DNA from: Cryoendolithus antarcticus
Lineage: Eukaryota > Ascomycota > Dothideomycetes > Cladosporiales > Cladosporiaceae
Direction: 5' to 3'
Assembly: GCA_002077065.1 (NCBI GenBank)
Contig: NAJO01000018.1
Coordinates: forward strand, 620,001 to 684,000
Length of the DNA: 64,000 bases
Shown here one piece after another: positions 33,235 through 45,932 of the stretch. Both the position numbers and the translations under genes were made by a program. A model generated the notes under the pieces. That model was not told where the DNA came from, made no database searches, and saw nothing but the letters and a program-made list of their open reading frames with translations. The first letter of the stretch is position 1; every line of letters starts with the position of its first letter.

Positions 33235-35534
33235 TTAGAAGAAGTGGGTGTGTGGCTTGCTGGCCTCATGGACTTCCATTTCCTATCACAATATTAGCAA
33301 CGTGATCCTCACCATAAAAGCTGAAGAAAGCATACCATTTTGAAAGTATTCAGCTCCTCCTTGATCTGCTGAGCCAAGATCGGAGTCAGGCGATTGCAAG
33401 TAGCGACATCTCCCCTGCGATCATACTCCGTGCTGCTCCAAGCATCGTGGAATTGTATGCGTGGCGAGAAGCTGATCGATTTGGCACTACCATTGGGGGT
33501 GTTGGGCATGCTTCGGCTGTATGTGAGCGATCGTGTGAAGTAGTCTGGGTTATTCGTGATCGACCCCGTGCGCACTGATGCTGCACCAGTCGGCGTTGCT
33601 GGTCCTGGCGAAGAGGCTGGACTCTCTATGATGTGTGGGATGTTCTCCGTCGGCCGCAGAACTGGCGAGCCTGACGGCGACGATGCGCCTGATCGCTTCA
33701 AAATCCCCTTCTTCACCGCAGCCAGCACGTCCGCACGGTCCTTATCGCTGCCCACAACACTGCGCCGAGAGTGCGAGTCAGACTCATCCGCTGAGCCTCG
33801 CATCGAAGCATTCGCAGCATCGATCGAGTTCCGCTCCAGCTTAGGGAAGCCAGTCACTCCACCAGCCTTCTCAGACGGGTGCTCATTGACATTCACCTTC
33901 TGCCTCTCAGCCTCGACAGTCACCATTGACACCTGCGCAACACTCGGCTGCAACACAGGCGCTGTCTGCACCTGCACAGGTCCGTCGGCAGCCGGTACGC
34001 CAATCACAGACTTGGGTCGGAACAAGCCCTTGATGCTTCTAGCACTCTTCTTGGCTCCCTTGCCCATTTTTCTCAGCATCATCGAGGCTGATGAAGCAGT
34101 GGACTGGATGGAGATGTTGTCCGTCGACCCATTGAAGCCGCCTTGTCCGGAGTATATGCCCGCACCAATACCAGCGGCCTCTTGTCGCCTGGCAATCTCT
34201 TGCTGCTCGGCATCCATGCCATCGTCCACCTTCTGCTGTTGCTGTGTCCGTGCCTGTGCGGCGGCTGAGATATTGTTCTCCGCAGATGCTCGCCTGAGCT
34301 CTTGAGCGCTACCGAAAGAGAACGCCCGGCGAAGTCGCGATGTCATGCCCTTGTTGCCGTTCTTGTCGTTCACCGCAGCAAGATGCTGTGCTGCTGGGCT
34401 CGGTGCTGCCACTGCCGCTTGAGCGACAGATGCATACGTTCTAGGCTTTGCAGGTGGCGCATTCTGAGACCCTATCTCATTGGTTTGCTTCGACAATGGC
34501 GACGGAGTCACTAGCCGCTTGTTCGCATCTGAAGATCCTCGTGGCGGTACATTGACTGATTTGGGTGCAAGTACTGAACCATTGCTGTTGTCAACAAGAC
34601 GTACACTAGATCTTCCCGAATCTGCCTGCGTGAAAGGAGGTGTGGCTACTGATCGTGAAGTGACATCGCCATCTCTGCTGCCGCTGCGTGCATGCAGGGT
34701 AGGCGGGTTGAGAGACGTAGGAGTAGACAACGCGCTAGATCTAAAGGCGGATACTGGGCGTGGCGCTCCGGCAGATGCGTGATCATCGTACTGACCTGGT
34801 GACGCATTGGTGTCAAGCATGTTCGCACTTCGTCGACGATACCTCTTTGCCGCATCTGTGCTACCCGTCTTGGGTAAGGCTGTGTCATCCACACTCACTT
34901 GTCGCTCAGGCTGTGGCGATGGCTGCTGGTAGAGGTGCGCCACTGCTGCCATGCCTGTCCCAGAAGGCGCTGCCGAGCCATTGGCCGTACCCACACCAGA
35001 GTTCGTGCGTCGTGTCTGGTTGTTCGGTCTGCGGTATCTGTCCGGAGACGCTTTAAGAGGTGCTTGGTAATCAATGAGAGACAGGTCTGGAATTGGTGAA
35101 GACAGGGTGATCATTGAGCCAGGCCGCGAGCCAATGACTAAATCATCTTTCGCAGACGACCCATCAGAGGAGGATGCTGACTCTGAAGTCGATTGCGAGT
35201 TATTCTGCCTGTGTACTGCCAGCCCTGCGTGTGAAGCTGGTGCCGAGCTTAGCCGCGTCTCCTGCCGCAGTTGCGGCGTAGCCTGGAAAGCGTACGGTTG
35301 CACCGCCGCCGTAGTCCTGTATGAATTGTTCGACCCGCTGTACATGCGTCTTGGTGCCGAGCTCGTTCGTGGAGATACCTGACCTGAGGTGGAGAAGGTG
35401 TGGGCAGAAGGCGGCCGGGAGTCGAGCATCGTGATCGTGGTGGTGGGCTGCATGGAAGGCGACAGTACCTCCGCCATGGGATCTGCCGTGGTTGCTGGTT
35501 TAGAGAAGGGCGTGGTGGCGATTGACAATGTCAA
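33235..35534 (-). CDS. Large Ser/Thr/Pro-rich fungal protein with conserved short C-terminus
   Basis: Exon 35534-33336 and a tiny second exon 33282-33235 (53-nt intron, phase 0) give 748 aa. The second exon encodes only EMEVHEASKPHTHFF plus stop. Joined to LAQQIKEELNTFKM it makes an acidic, His/Phe-ending tail that looks conserved, unlike the rest. Most of the protein is low-complexity and Ser-rich, with basic patches (KRYRRRSANMLD, MGKGAKKSARSIKGLFRPK) and a candidate phosphatase-docking or phosphorylation-rich character. SISFSPRIQFHDAW stands out as an ordered motif near the C-terminus. A cortical or polarity scaffold is possible by composition, but I do not recognise the family. Confidence 0.8.
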
Positions 35535-38500
35535 TGATATGGCTCGGCGGGAAAGGTAAGTATGTTACACTGGAAGTGAGATTGTCAGTGACTGGACAGA
35601 CGGCAGCCTCATTGGAGGCTCATGGCATGATGCGGCTATGTGAGACATTTGTGATGCGTGGAAGATGTGGTGTTTGATGTTGCAGGTTGTAGGTGAAGGC
35701 AGTACTGGCCCCTGAGGTGCGGCTCAGCAGCAGCGAGGCGCCCCTGTCTGACTGATGACTTTGATGATGTGTTGTGTGGACAGTGTAAGAGGTATCGCCC
35801 AGCGCCGAGTGATGGTCTTCACGTGTGTGTGGAAAAGCAGAGCATCTCTTATAGCGTACCTGAATGAGAAGCGGCGGAAGCGTAGTCAAGGTACAGCGGC
35901 AGTGAAGCCGTTGCCGTATGATCTCACGCCGACATTGGCCACTGAGATAGGCGGTATGTCGAGCGTTGCCCGTTCGTGATGTGGAGGCGGCAGGAGACAA
36001 GGCTGCCCGTCGCTCTGCCCTGGCGAGGTAGGACTGTTTGGTGGAATGCTCCTGGACGCGGCGAGGCGAAACCTGGCAATGTACAAGTGACCTCCGAAAA
36101 CTCCGCTACCCAAAACGACAACAAATACTCGGTAAGAAGACTGCGTGTAGCGAAGAAGGCAAGAATGAATTGTGGTGGCACTTGCAGCAGCACTCACACA
36201 CCGGCACACCCAGTCGACAAGGAGTGCACACTCGAGAGGGAGATGTGAGTGAAAGCGCACCTGCAGCACGCTAGAGGGCTTCGGATACCCTAGCCAGCCC
36301 AACGAATCACGACGCAACTTTGGCTGAACACCCGCAGATCGACACGCCTTCGCTCTCAGCTAACGCTTCACCTACATGCGCAGCATGGACGGCCAATCTT
36401 TGCTAGTGCTGCACTGGAGGAGATGGGCAGAGATTGATTGCATGTTTGTACATTGCACTGTATATCCTACATATGCTGTGATGATCTTCAGCATTGGAAA
36501 GCGGAATACATTGCTCGTGAAGCATGCCCCTCCCCTCATCGAAATTCGCAATCCGATGATGCTCGTTGTAGCTAAGGGGTACCTTGCGGAGCGTTCCTCC
36601 CGCGTGCTCTTTACCTCTGCTGAGACGCGGCTCCAAGAAACGCTGTCACCACATGTCAGCACGCTCACGTCGCCCTCTCAAGTCCGACGGGCTCCAGCAG
36701 TGCCGTGCAACATCCACCGCACGTGCAAAGCGGATTGCTGCAGAGTGTACAGCGCATGCCCATGACTGCTAAAAGGCGGCTCGTCCGGCCCTTGTATTTA
36801 TGCAGTTACAAGCATGCAGCGAGACGAGGCGCGGGAGATATGCTTTTGCAAGCGCCCCGATATGGCGAGTTCGTAACGGCTAGAACTCCCGCTACCGAAA
36901 TAGCTGGCTCGAGCAATCTGTACTGCAAAATGGTCATCACAGGCCGGTGATAGCAGGATGACAGTCAGTAGCCTCTGCATCAAGCCACTAATGTGGTAAA
37001 GCATCGCATGCCATACTGAACACCTTTCTTCATCCTGCCAACGTCGGACGACGAGAAACGTTGCAGCCTCCACCTCCGCCCAAAACCCACCCAACGGGTT
37101 CCTCTCCGCGTCTGCTCCACTACTCGACCGCCCAAGCACTGCGCAGCTTGTCCACAACACTATGCATAAACCCCATCTTCCCGCATCATGCCCACAATCC
37201 AACAGTCTTGACCTGCTACTCATGCTGAACGACCAACTGCTTGCACAATCTCCGAACAGAATGATGAGAGTCAGCAAGGATTCCCTGCATTCAAGCTAAT
37301 GCAACGACTTGTGGGGAAGGATTGCGTACGCCGAAAGCCGCTACGCCTAAAGTGTCGACTTGAAACGGCGCCCACCGTGTTCTACGAACTGTGGAGGCCA
37401 ACCGCCCAACGACCGTCATGCGAAGACCAAACTTTCCGAGAGCTCCGCAAGCTCGTAGTTGACTCCATGGATTTGTTCGTGAAATACATGCTCCTTCTTC
37501 CCTTGCCTTCTTCGCGATGAAGCCTCTGGCCATGCAGACAGCTGCAAGTCATTGATCTGAACCCCCGGCTCTCCTCTCCACGCTACTCGCGAAGTGGAAG
37601 GAGGCTGATCGACGCAGAGCAGGGGTCAAGCTGGTGGCTTCGCTACTTTGCCTGAAGATGAGTGGCTGCCAGCGTATCGAGATCTAGAGGCAGATCTGCG
37701 AGTCAAGTCTTGCCGCATACGCCGGCAACGCAAGATTCGCTCAGCTCAAACAACTTCGTCCCGTAAGCTGCAGTCCAGACTTCACGCCAATCTCACATCA
37801 CGGAATGGCAAGCTCTCACACATTTCTCCCTCTCCTCCCATCTCCCGGCACCGTGGCACCTTCATTCCCCCGCACGATGCAATATGCACCGAAAGTCAAT
37901 TCCCATGAAATATCTCTCCACACATTGCCATTCACGCTGACAGGCTGAGTTTCTCCGCCCCCCGCCACCCGTAGATTGCAAAATCCTTTGCAGCGGCGTC
38001 TAGCTCGCGCAGTGCAGATGGAGCTTGCAGATGCGCGCGTATGTACTGCACCTCTTGGATCCACACTGGGGGCACGCAAGAGGATAGCGCACTGCAGCTG
38101 CACCTTGGATGGCTGGACAGCGGGATAGATGGGCCCGAGACTGATGGGATTTACTACCACGCGGATGGTTGGTTCCTTTGACTGCATGCCGTTGATCCAT
38201 CGCTGATAGAAGTAGAGAGGAGTCACGGCTAAGGACGGACTGGTGACTCGGAGAAATCTCTCATGTACCTTCGTAGTATGCCAATGCAACACCCTGCGCA
38301 CGAGGCTTTCTGGGAATGCTGTGCTATGTTGCACGGCATTGTACCTCATTGGGGCGGCGGGGTTAGAGCCGAGAAATCGGGACTCTTCAGGCTGTGGTTA
38401 TTGACGAGGGCCCATAGTGCAGCTCGCGCGTGGCCGTCAGTATGGATCTGTAGGAGCCTTCGGCCACGGACCCAGTCTATAGTTGCGATGTCGGCAGGAT

Positions 38501-38664
38501 TGCGCGATGCAGCAACACGAGTGCGAAGTTGCGGCAAGTATTTTGCTAGGTGAGCGACCGCATAGCAAGAACTCCCTCCGGGCGACATCACTTGCAGATA
38601 TCAATCTCACGAGAAACGGGCTTGGGAATTCTTCGAGGAGCGGTATATACCGGCATGCTCGTCT
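35535..38664. other. Gene-free stretch between two minus-strand genes
   Basis: About 3.1 kb with no supported gene. The part next to 35534 is the promoter and leader of the 748-aa gene. Frames elsewhere (for example minus 36798-37277 and 37816-38349) lack recognisable motifs. Confidence 0.4.
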
Positions 38665-40215
38665 CTAATCTTCTGTATCCTCTTCATCTCCATCCTCTTC
38701 ACTCACCACCTTCTCCACGATCAGGTTTCCACTCCTCCCCATCCTCTCCTTCAGCGTACCTCCCTTCTCGAGGTCGTACACCTCCCGCGGCATGGGGCTG
38801 ACAAGCAGGAAGCTGTACACATGCTCATACCCCTCCGGTCTCGATGTCTCCTTCTCGTTGACATCGTCGAGGAGATCATGGCACTCCACGAATGCGTACA
38901 AATCTTCGATCCCGGCATCTGCTGCGAACTTCCGTATTACGCGCTCCCCGTTCGCGAGCCGTATGCTGATCCGCACTGTGTCCTTGACGTCCGCGCCTGG
39001 CTCAGCGGCTATACTCTGTGCTCGCCAACGTCTCCATTGTGCTAGATTTCTCGCATGATTCGCCTTCTGCTCCTCCTTCTCCCTTATCTCCCGCTCGTCC
39101 TTCTCCCTCACAGCTTCCTCTTCCTTCCGCTTCCTCGCCTTCTCCCGATCCACAGCCAGTGATCGCTCATAGGCACTCTCTTGCTCCCGCCGCAGATTTG
39201 TAGTAGCCTGCTGTTCCTGCCTCTGCGCTCGTATGCGGCCCAGCTCTTCTTGCCTCGCAGATATCGCCGCTTGCAGCTTCGCTATCAGCTCTTGCGCCGT
39301 CACCGGGCCAGCCGATGTGGCTACTTTGCTCATTGCGGAAGACGAGACATTAGGCGTGTGTACAATTAGACTGAGATATGGGAAGCGAGTGGCATTGAGA
39401 GCGTTGGCGACTTGGAACGCTTCTGAGTCCTGTACTGTACCTGCCCAGAGGATGATGTTATTCTCTGCCTTGCTCACAAACTCCACGAACTCGGGTGCAA
39501 GGAGTGTCTCTCGTACGAAGGAGGCATTGTCGTCGTGTTCCGGCGAAAGAAGGATAACAAGCAAGTACTTCAGGTCCCGCTTCGCAACGTCGAAAGCTTG
39601 CGCGTAGCCACCTTCGTGGAATGGCAGCGTGCCATGAGTGACTCCATACTCTTCTTCAAACTCCCGCATGAAGCGTGCCGCTGTATCTCGAGGGTTCAGA
39701 GGCCGTCGGCCAGCATCTCGGGAGGGTCGTGAGGTTGCGCCGGAGAAGAGGCGAGATAGGAGGCGAGGTAGGAAGGGGAAGGCCCAGCCTACGGCTCCGA
39801 AGATCCGCTGGAAGATCGTGTATGTGAGGCTGAAGGGAAGTACAAGTATGCTGAGGGGAAAGGGCAGAGGTTGAGTGAGTTGACTCTCCGGGGTGGGGAC
39901 TATTCGCGGTGCCGGCTCAAGACCAGCTTCTCGTTGGCCCCCTCGCTGTGATCGGACAGGTATGCTGTCGAGTAGTGTCTCTTGTCTTCTAGCTGTACTT
40001 GGGGGAGGAGGAGCTCGTGCTGCCTCAGCCACTGGGTCCACAACATCGGCGTCCCCGTCGAAGAAGCGGGTGATTGCTATTTGGGCGTTCCATTGGCACT
40101 TCTGGAGTAGTGGGATAGTGGAGGCCAAGCCTTGGTCTGTGACGGAGGTCACTTGTTGGAGGGCGAGTTGTTGCGCCTCGGTGAGAGTCGAGATGTCGAC
40201 ATCGGTGGAGGCCAT
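38665..40215 (-). CDS. UBX2: UBX-domain ERAD factor (Ubx2/FAF2-like)
   Basis: One exon. I start at the second ATG (MASTDVDISTLTEAQQ, 40215), because the UBA-like domain begins there; an upstream ATG at 40275 would add 20 residues. Domains in order: UBA-like (LQQVTSV..., IPLLQKCQWNAQIAITRFFDG), a hydrophobic hairpin (LPFPLSILVLPFSLTYTIF), a UAS thioredoxin-like region (YLLVILLSPEHDDNASFVRETLL, NIILWAGTVQDSEAFQVANAL), a charged coiled coil, and a C-terminal UBX domain (VRISIRLANGERVIRKFAAD). About 516 aa, as in the family. Ubx2/FAF2 sits in the ER and lipid-droplet membrane and recruits the Cdc48/p97 ATPase to ubiquitinated clients for degradation. The UBX loop FPR motif is not obvious. Confidence 0.92.
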   Translation of the reverse strand: MASTDVDISTLTEAQQLALQQVTSVTDQGLASTIPLLQKCQWNAQIAITRFFDGDADVVDPVAEAARAPPPPSTARRQETLLDSIPVRSQRGGQREAGLEPAPRIVPTPESQLTQPLPFPLSILVLPFSLTYTIFQRIFGAVGWAFPFLPRLLSRLFSGATSRPSRDAGRRPLNPRDTAARFMREFEEEYGVTHGTLPFHEGGYAQAFDVAKRDLKYLLVILLSPEHDDNASFVRETLLAPEFVEFVSKAENNIILWAGTVQDSEAFQVANALNATRFPYLSLIVHTPNVSSSAMSKVATSAGPVTAQELIAKLQAAISARQEELGRIRAQRQEQQATTNLRREQESAYERSLAVDREKARKRKEEEAVREKDEREIREKEEQKANHARNLAQWRRWRAQSIAAEPGADVKDTVRISIRLANGERVIRKFAADAGIEDLYAFVECHDLLDDVNEKETSRPEGYEHVYSFLLVSPMPREVYDLEKGGTLKERMGRSGNLIVEKVVSEEDGDEEDTED

Positions 40216-41473
40216 GGTAGGCAGCCGGTAGGTGTCCCAAGGGCCGCGCTGTAGTGGGTCATGGGAGGGAAACAATAAGGGGCCTCAGGAGCAGAGGAGC
40301 ATTTTGAGAAGTATGTGAGACACGGAACACAGACCTTTGGAGAAGGCGAACAATAATGTTGGCACTTGACAGAGCCGCCAGCTCATATGAGATAGAGATG
40401 AATCTCACATGTGCCGAACGGTGATCTCACATGCGGTACCTGCGCTTTGCCGGGATCCGAAGCCACCGGCACGGTACGCTGATCCGCAGCATGGCTCAGC
40501 AACTCGGGCGACCTCCCAATGCTGACGATGCTGGACATAGTCTTTCATGACCCATTAGCTACAGCGTTACTTATTATCTTTGGATTGGGTGCGCAGCGAT
40601 GAGTGTCAGCTTGGGGTTGTAGGTGGAAGCCGGAAGATCTCGAGGCAATGGAACAGCCGCAGCCAGCAGCGACCACTCGTCTGAAAGAGGCCGCGCCTTC
40701 GTAGCGACAGAGAACTTTTGTCTTTGCTAATTGGCACGTACCTTAAGGTGGTAAGTCAACACATCACGAGAGTCTGCAACGTGTGACACGCGGGCACTTC
40801 GAGTCAATGCTGTCTCGCGATGATGATTCGCCATTGGGATGGAGCTGTGGACTGCGGAGAGCTGACCCAACATGACAGCAACCCGACATTACTATCTGAC
40901 TGGCAACTACTCGACAGCAGGCACTCGACTGCTCACGATCATAGTCTTCAGCTCTACAGCTCCGGTCATCAGAGTTCCAATACTTTCGAAACTCAACTCG
41001 ACCACACCGGCACGGTCCTCACGCCGCACCCTTCTAGGCGCGTCCTTGAGACCATACAATTTGGCGACATTGGTCAGCCTGCTTTCGACTCCGCCGGGAA
41101 CGACACTTTAACCTGTGTACAACTACCTGACTTTCAACCTGCCACATTTACTACTACTTTCTCACGGCCGCCGAGGCAACGATCCGACTCGGTGCCGTTG
41201 TCCAGTCGGAGAAGCTTGACCCGCAGCTTGACTGCTCCCGGTTGCTGTGGATCTTCATCTGATCGAATTGCACCTCCTGCACCAGGATCCAGCCTCATCG
41301 CCTGGCCTCAGCAATTCGCAGCTCCTACGCTACTGCTGCCAACCGCCACCGACTTTGTGCGAGACGATTCCCCACACTTACTTCCAGAATTGTCCTGGTG
41401 TAATATAGGTAATGCGACTTGTCAGCGACGAAGCTACACATCAGCCGTGACCAGCCCAACGTCTGGGAATGGT
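40216..41473. other. Divergent UBX2/PAN3 promoter region with a long upstream open frame
   Basis: The two flanking genes diverge from this segment. From 40820 an ATG-started frame of 218 codons runs, Ser/Thr/Pro-rich and without stop, into the PAN3 start at 41474 in the same frame. It may be a 5' extension of PAN3 or an open leader. Confidence 0.45.
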
Positions 41474-43691
41474 ATGGCATCGGCAGTACAAATGTCTGGA
41501 GATGCACGCCGCCACTATGCCTCAGGAAATAATCGCTACGAGAACCGAGTACCCTCTGCTAGACAGACCGCGTGCAAGAATGGTCCACTGTGCAGGAAGT
41601 TCCAGGAAGGTAGGTCTCATGCAGATCTCGCATCGCGGAACTTTGCTCATGAATCGACTTCAGGCACCTGCCCCTTCAATCATGATTTCTCTTCGCTAGC
41701 TGGCAATGGTCTGAACGTGTCAGTCATCTCTCCCTGCGTAAGTGGTGCGTTGCTGAAAGCCAATGCAGACCAAAGAAATCGTTCAATGTCGAGTCCCCGT
41801 CGTTTACCCCAAAAGGACCTGCACCAGTACAATCACCAAAGATCGCTGGCTTATCACCGAGAGCTGCGCATGCCGCGACTTTCACGCCGCGAGGATCAGG
41901 TAAGAATGACCAGCTATGCATTTGCATCTATTACTGATCGCGCCCAGGCTCCGTAACGCCAGCTTCTTCGTCGCACTCAAAGACTCTGTCCAATGAATTC
42001 TTCCCGCAGAGCCTCTTGCAAAGCACGCAATTTGCCGAGTTCGTCCCACAAAACTTTGTTGCGAACGCGCAGTCGAACGTCAGTAACACCCTTCTGCGTA
42101 AGTACGCAGTGACATTGCTGATACTCAGCAGCTCAACCACCAGACTGACGGACCGACAAATCTCAACCCCTATTCGGACCCGTTCTTGACGAACCTCGAT
42201 GGCACGTCGGGGCCGATCACAAACCCATACGCCGAACATCAGCCTGCCACAAATGGCCAGGCTTACTTTCAAGAAGCCTCAACCTTCAGATACCCCCTGA
42301 ACTACCATCTGTACGCTGCGCTGAGCCCGCATCGGGAACAGCTCGCACCGTACCAGCGTCAAACAACAGACTTCTTCATCTCAGACGATCTCCGCGAGGA
42401 CCTGCAGCGCAAGGCCGAGGCTACTTTGCAGACATTCCCCAGTAGCACTGTTCCTCAAAATGTCGACGGCCACTTCCACTCGCTTGTCATGCTTGATAGC
42501 GTTGCGCAACGGACTTCCGCTACCTTTGGCTACCCAAGTTGGATCTACAAAGCCACGTCGAGTACCGATGGCAAGACATATGCCATGCGGCGGATCGAAG
42601 GCTTTCGACTGACGAACGAGCAAGCCATCGGCTTGAAGCTACAGTGGAAAAGGGTGACCTGCTCGAGTGCAGTCCGCGTTCACGATGCGTTCACAACACA
42701 AGCGTTTGGTGACCGTTCGCTGATCATCGTGATGGACTACTTCCCACTCTCTCAGACATTAGCGGACAAGCACTTCCCTCGTAATGCAGGAGCTGGTCGT
42801 GCTATCCAGTTCGTACCTGAGCACGAGCTGTGGAGCTACCTGGTGCAACTTGGCAATGCACTGAGAGCGATCCACCAGAATGATCTCGCTGCAAGATCAG
42901 TCGTTCCCTCGAAAGTGCTCCTCACGTCGAAAAACCGACTTCGACTCAGCGGGTGCTGTGTGCTGGATATACTACACTACGAGCAACACCGACCGATGAG
43001 TGAGCTGCAACAGGCAGATCTGCAAGACCTCGGTCGCCTCCTGCTCGATATTGCAGCACGCAATCCATCAGCTCACACAAACCCGGCCAAAGCGCTGGAT
43101 CAGATCAGCAGGAACTACACAGATAGATTCCGAGCTTGCCTGGCATGGCTCTTCGCACCACCGAATGGCAGGCACGGGCACGCTAGTGGTGACTCCTCGC
43201 CCGACGGCAGCCAGTACAATGTCAACATATTTCTCGGCAATATCTCTGATCACGTCATGAACGTGTTCGACAGCACGCTTAGCCGCGACGACGAGCTGAC
43301 CTCGACTCTCACGAAAGAGACCGAGAACGGCCGGCTCGTCCGTCTTCTCGCGAAGTTGAACGCTATACTGGAGCGCCCTGAGACCAATCCCGTTACATCT
43401 CAATCTCCCAATCAGCCTCCGAACGCATGGAGCGAGACAGGCGACCGCTACTACCTCACGCTTTTCCGGGACTACGTCTTCCACCAGGTCGATCATGACG
43501 GTCGCCCGGTATTGAACCTTGGCCACATCGTTACTTGTCTGAATAAGCTCGATGCTGGTATTGATGAGAAGATGCAGCTTGTCAGCCGGAACGAGCAGAG
43601 CGTCTTCATTGTGAGCTATAAGGAGCTCAAGAGGGGTTTTGAAGCTGCTTGGGGGGAGCTGAGTCGTGGGAGTCATGGTGGGAGGAGATGA
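41474..43691 (+). CDS. PAN3: PAN3, regulatory subunit of the PAN2-PAN3 deadenylase
   Basis: Exons 41474-41609, 41664-41718, 41769-41899, 41948-42078 and 42129-43691, with introns of 54, 50, 48 and 50 nt (two have GTCAGT donors), give about 671 aa. The N-terminal zinc finger is split by intron 1 (PLCRKFQEG/TCPFNHD). A PAM2-like/linker region follows (FNVESPSFTP is a PAN3 hallmark; SNEFFPQSLLQ, FAEFVPQNF). Next is the pseudokinase domain (GYPSWIYKATSSTDGKTYAMRRIEGF..., YLVQLGNALRAIHQNDLAARSV), which lacks the normal DFG and HRD residues. The coiled coil and C-terminal knob (YYLTLFRDYVFHQVD..GRPVLNLGHI) end the protein. PAN3 binds poly(A)-binding protein and brings the nuclease PAN2 to mRNA tails in the cytoplasm. 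Confidence 0.93.
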
Positions 43692-43983
43692 GGGTGCTGA
43701 GCTAGAGTGCTAGCGGGAGAAATAGAGAGCTGTACGAATCGGCACATTCGGGCGAGGAGGAGATGGAATCGCGAACCAATGGTACCAACCCCAGCGAGAA
43801 ACCGAAGCGCAGGTGTTAGGTAAACAATATTCCAGTGGAGGAGACGGCAAAAAGGCCCTTTGAAGTAACTCATCCATCGACATCACCGTGTTCCCGAGTC
43901 TCACCATCATCTCGTCCCGTACAGCAACCCCAATGTGTCAACGGCTTGGCGCCATGAATACGGCCGGCCGTTCATAATCTTGA

Positions 43984-43993
43984 CCTATAAAAC
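43984..43993 (+). promoter_or_regulatory. TATA-like element before RCM1
   Basis: The text ACCTATAAAACCC lies about 40 bases upstream of the ATG at 44032, followed by a CT-rich leader. It fits a core-promoter TATA box in position and sequence, but fungal promoters vary and this is not proven. Confidence 0.3.
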
Positions 43994-44031
43994 CCTACTT
44001 TCTCTACCCATAATCATCTCGTTATTCCCTG

Positions 44032-45822
44032 ATGTCTCTCTACCATGAAGCCGCGACCATCCTCAACACGGTTGGTAAAGGTCAGACATCGCTGAAGAAC
44101 GAGGTCTTCGGCAAGAAAGAATGGAAGAGCGATAAGAAGACGATTTTTGCTCTTACGAGCGAGGCGGCGAAATGGAGCGAAGTGCTGTCTGAGGTGGTCG
44201 AGAGGAGTGGGGTGTTGGGGAGGGAGAAGCAGGTACGTAATCGTTCCTGCTAACTGAAAGGCGAAAGATGGCTTGAATGTGTGCTGATGGTAATCCGACA
44301 GCTCTCACCAACTCTTGCATTAGTATTGACGCACGATCTACTACTCTCGAAGAAGGGGATCGCGCTGCCGGCTACGCATGGCTTGCACTCGCGTATTGCT
44401 GCACATAGGGCGAGGCTTAGCGCCGAGCTGACGAAAGCGAGGCTGCGACGGGGATTCGCGACGCTGGACTTCCTTCGCGCGTCTATCGACGAGACTGGTG
44501 CTGCTTCTTCGGACGCAGTCGCAGTAGATGCTGCTGCTGCGGCGCCGAAGCCGTTCCACCCACGCTGGATCCGGATCAATACGCTTCGGACGACTCTGGA
44601 AGAGCAGCTGAAGACTACTTTCGCTGGGTTCGAAAAAGTCAAGTCTGTCAACGAACTTCGCAATCCCAAGGCGAAGCTAGTCTACGTCGACGAACATGTG
44701 CCGCATTTGATCGCAGTCCCTGTAAACGCTGGTGCAGGCAACCTTGGAGCTTACCGCGAAGGCAAGCTGATCTTCCAGGACAAAGCATCGTGCTTCCCTG
44801 CCTACCTTCTCGATCCGACGGACGGCGATGTGATTGACGCTTGCGCCGCGCCTGGTAACAAGACGACGCATGTGGCTGCAATGATGTACGAGCGCTCGAA
44901 CTCTGTTAACGGAACAGTCTACGCATGCGAGAAAGATGCCCTCCGCTCGAAGACGCTCGAGAAGATGACGAAGCTTGCTGATCCGCACGGAATCATTGAC
45001 GTGAGAGCCGAACAGAACTTCCTTAAGCTTCGCCCTGATGCGAAAGAGTACGCCGATGTCAAGCATCTGTTGCTCGACCCGAGTTGCTCGGGCAGTGGAA
45101 TTGTGAGCAGAGATGAGGGAGGAATCGTCGTGCATCTTCCGAGCGCCACTGTAATGGATCCGCATGTCAAGAAGGGCAAGAAGCGGAAACGAGCGACAGC
45201 AACCCCTGATGTGGCGCCTCCGGCACAGGCAGCAAGCCCAGCTGCGTCGATCGACATCGCTGACGAAGAGCAGCCTGAGGCGAACGGATCTTCGGACGTC
45301 GAGCTGCAAGCTCGCTTGACGGCTCTCGCAGACTTCCAGCTGCGTCTCTTGAAGCACGCTATGAGATTTACCGCAGCAGAGCGTATCAGCTACTCGACCT
45401 GCTCCATTCACGCCGAAGAGAACGAGATGGTGGTGCTCCGCGCCCTCGCATCACCCGACGTGCAAGAAGCTGGCTGGCGCGTTCTTCAACGAAGTGAGCA
45501 GGTTGATGGCATGAAGCGCTGGCATAGACGAGGCGACCAGAAGGCTGTCGAGGATAGCATTGCTTTGCTAGCGGCCGAAGAGTCAAGGTCTGACGATGTC
45601 CAAGGCATCGCCGATGTGGACGCTGAGTCGGTTGCTCAAGCTTGCATCCGCTGCGATAAGAACGGGGACGAAGGGACCATGGGCTTCTTCGTCGCTGGCT
45701 TTGTCCGTGGTCTTAACTGTTCGAGTCGAACATCAGCGAGCAACGGCACGACCCAAAGCCATGAGACCACAAATGAGCCAGCCACGGACGAGGACGAGTG
45801 GAACGGCTTCGGAAGCGACTGA
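44032..45822 (+). CDS. RCM1: 25S rRNA (cytosine-C5)-methyltransferase, NSUN5/Rcm1 family
   Basis: Exons 44032-44232 and 44302-45822 (69-nt intron, phase 0) give about 573 aa. The start MSLYHEAATILNTV matches the N-terminus of Rcm1/NSUN5 proteins. The Rossmann motifs are clear: SAM-binding DACAAPGNKTTHVAA, motif IV LLLDPSCSGSGIVSRD with its cysteine, and motif VI SYSTCSIHAEENE with the catalytic TCS cysteine. A basic insertion (KKGKKRKRATATPD), likely a nucleolar signal, sits between motifs IV and VI. The C-terminal tail is acidic. Yeast Rcm1 methylates C2278 of 25S rRNA, so the product should act in large-subunit ribosome biogenesis in the nucleolus. Only 110 bases separate its stop from the convergent neighbour's. 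Confidence 0.92.
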
Positions 45823-45932
45823 CTCAATATCACGAAACCCTGGTGCAGCTCGAAACCTATGCTTGCGGTAGAGATCTCACGAATGGGTGCTTTCAGGCTT
45901 GCATATTCATTCTCCATGACTATTCTGCCCCT

